Assembly: GCA_023511915.1 (NCBI GenBank)
Contig: JAIMAN010000027.1
Span: 1 to 32,215 of the forward strand
Source of the DNA: Armatimonadota bacterium
GTDB taxonomy: Bacteria > Armatimonadota > Fimbriimonadia > Fimbriimonadales > GBS-DC
Direction: 5' to 3'
Length of the DNA: 32,215 bases
A model generated the notes under the pieces. The model was given only the letters and a program-made list of their open reading frames with translations, was not told the origin of the DNA and searched no databases. A program made the position numbers and the translations under genes. Positions 31,286 through 32,215 of this stretch are shown here, one piece after another (within the stretch, counting starts at the first letter, position 1; every line of letters begins with the position of its first letter).

Positions 31286-32215
31286 CTACCTCCTGACAAT
31301 AATCGGCGCGACGGCGCGTGCGACCTGACCATCCGCGCTGACAGCGGTAATCTCCGCAAGGTACGCGCCTGGCGGCAGGTGTACGCCTGCGTCGTCCCGA
31401 CCGTCCCATGTGAACTCCTGCAGTCCCGCGCTGCGCGTGCGCGTGTCGCTCAGCGTGCGCACCGTGCGGCTCCCAGTTCGGATTTGTACCTGTACCTGCG
31501 CGTCAGCGGTCAGCGTGAAGCCGAGCGTGAGCGTTTCGCCCGCGCGTGTGCCGCCGCGCACCGTCGGGTTCAGCACGCGCAGCAGCGTCCGTCGCGCAAT
31601 CGGTTCAATCGCGAAGCGGAAGACGCCGCCTTCGGGCGGAGCCGTGAAGGTCAGCGACGCGCCCGCGCTGCGCAAGGGTCGCCGCGCGCCGCTCTGCTCG
31701 TCTACCAGCGCGAGGTTGACCCCGCGCGGCAGGTGGGTCGCTTGGTGGATGCGCAGGCTGATCTGCTGCGGCTGGTCGCTGGGCGCGACGACCACTTCAA
31801 GGCTCCAGCGGGCATCGCGCGTCAGCGTCGGGCGTACATCGGCAGCGAACACGCCTTTCACACGGCGCACCCGCACCTGTATGGGCAACTCGCCGTCGGG
31901 TGGCTCGTGCGCCAGCATCGCCTGCACCGAGCGTCCCTGCGCCACGCCTACCCAGACCGCCCCGCTGCCCCGCGCACTCAATGCCTCCACCTGCAACGTC
32001 CAGACGCTATCGGACGGCGCGAGCGAACCTTGAACAGCGCGACTGGGCGCAGCGTTCAATACCAGCGTGCATTCCACCCGCGCCAGTATCCAGTACGCTT
32101 GCCACGGTTCCAACGCCCCCGCCACCCCCTGCAGTTCACGCGTCCCATCAGATATACGCCACAGGTTAATCAATCCGTCGCCGCTGCCCGAAGCCAGCAA
32201 GCTCCCATCGCGCGA
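31286..32215 (-). CDS. Propeller protein with FlgD-like C-terminal domain, 5' end outside window
   Basis: The reading is open at the right edge. The first visible residues (RDGSLLASGSGDGLINLW) are the end of a WD40-type blade, so an N-terminal propeller probably lies outside. About 200 residues of beta-rich sequence follow, then a C-terminal FlgD-like Ig module (LQEFTWDGRDDAGVHLPPGAYLAEITAVSADG) of the kind found in secreted proteins of several phyla. The lipoprotein gene starts 5 bases downstream and has its ribosome site in this gene's end. A role on the cell surface is inference. Confidence 0.75.
   Translation of the reverse strand, partial: SRDGSLLASGSGDGLINLWRISDGTRELQGVAGALEPWQAYWILARVECTLVLNAAPSRAVQGSLAPSDSVWTLQVEALSARGSGAVWVGVAQGRSVQAMLAHEPPDGELPIQVRVRRVKGVFAADVRPTLTRDARWSLEVVVAPSDQPQQISLRIHQATHLPRGVNLALVDEQSGARRPLRSAGASLTFTAPPEGGVFRFAIEPIARRTLLRVLNPTVRGGTRAGETLTLGFTLTADAQVQVQIRTGSRTVRTLSDTRTRSAGLQEFTWDGRDDAGVHLPPGAYLAEITAVSADGQVARAVAPIIVRR

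Noticed and set aside
30669-31409. The full 246-residue reading of the lipoprotein frame
   Set aside because: Its start lacks a ribosome site, its tail is Ser/Arg-rich and overlaps the HAF gene, and the frameshift-corrected end is more protein-like.
1-32215. CRISPR arrays, tRNA or rRNA genes
   Set aside because: No regularly spaced direct repeats and no tRNA-like or rRNA sequence were seen in the short intergenic spaces.

Overview
The window is a densely coded, GC-rich bacterial chromosome segment with no gap above about 300 bases lacking a gene. I saw no tRNA, rRNA, CRISPR array, transposase or phage gene. Several features together suggest a deep-branching, possibly thermophilic aerobe of the Armatimonadota type: a ba3-type cytochrome oxidase with a tiny subunit IIa, a PEP-CTERM protein with HAF repeats, an RHS remnant, a DUF4058 protein, and glycosidase genes beside metabolic genes. 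That placement is inference from gene content only.

Left part (250-7263, minus strand). The order of transcription is a MobA-like nucleotidyltransferase, a KimA-like potassium importer, a UspA-like protein, PilT, PilC, and a sigma factor fused to a GGDEF domain that has lost its catalytic motif. The last three suggest a surface-motility unit that carries its own transcription factor.

Accessory islet (about 7300-10290, plus strand). It holds an ECF-like sigma factor, a small cysteine-rich ORF, an unrecognised 359-residue protein in visibly AT-richer DNA, and an RHS/YD-repeat fragment that is truncated and frameshifted.

rho cluster (10289-17011, minus strand). It runs rho, bifunctional nuclease, PlsC-type acyltransferase, DUF4058 protein, multi-pass membrane protein, DUF4129 protein and DUF4350 protein. 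The last three resemble the membrane part of MoxR/DUF58 clusters, but MoxR and DUF58 are missing where the islet begins. rho has a short leader with a possible 15-residue ORF and a hairpin.

Middle (17156-21963). A secreted beta-propeller protein (minus) is divergent from a plus-strand run of Gfo/Idh/MocA oxidoreductase, YbbR-domain protein and ketol-acid reductoisomerase.

Respiration (21985-25613, minus strand). A ba3-type oxidase operon encodes IIa (39 residues, annotated by hand), II, I and SCO, followed by an Rrf2 regulator with three cysteines. The operon has a TTGACA-18-TATACT promoter and a 31-bp near-perfect dyad at the expected transcription start, a good candidate Rrf2 operator.

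Right part (25734-32215). It contains a GH10-like TIM-barrel protein apparently without its catalytic acids, an M48 metalloprotease, a GH1 beta-glucosidase, the HAF/PEP-CTERM protein, a poly-glycine lipoprotein interrupted by a one-base frameshift, and the 3' part of a WD40/FlgD-like gene running off the window. At least two genes, possibly three, carry single frameshifts, so either real decay or indel errors in the assembly should be considered.
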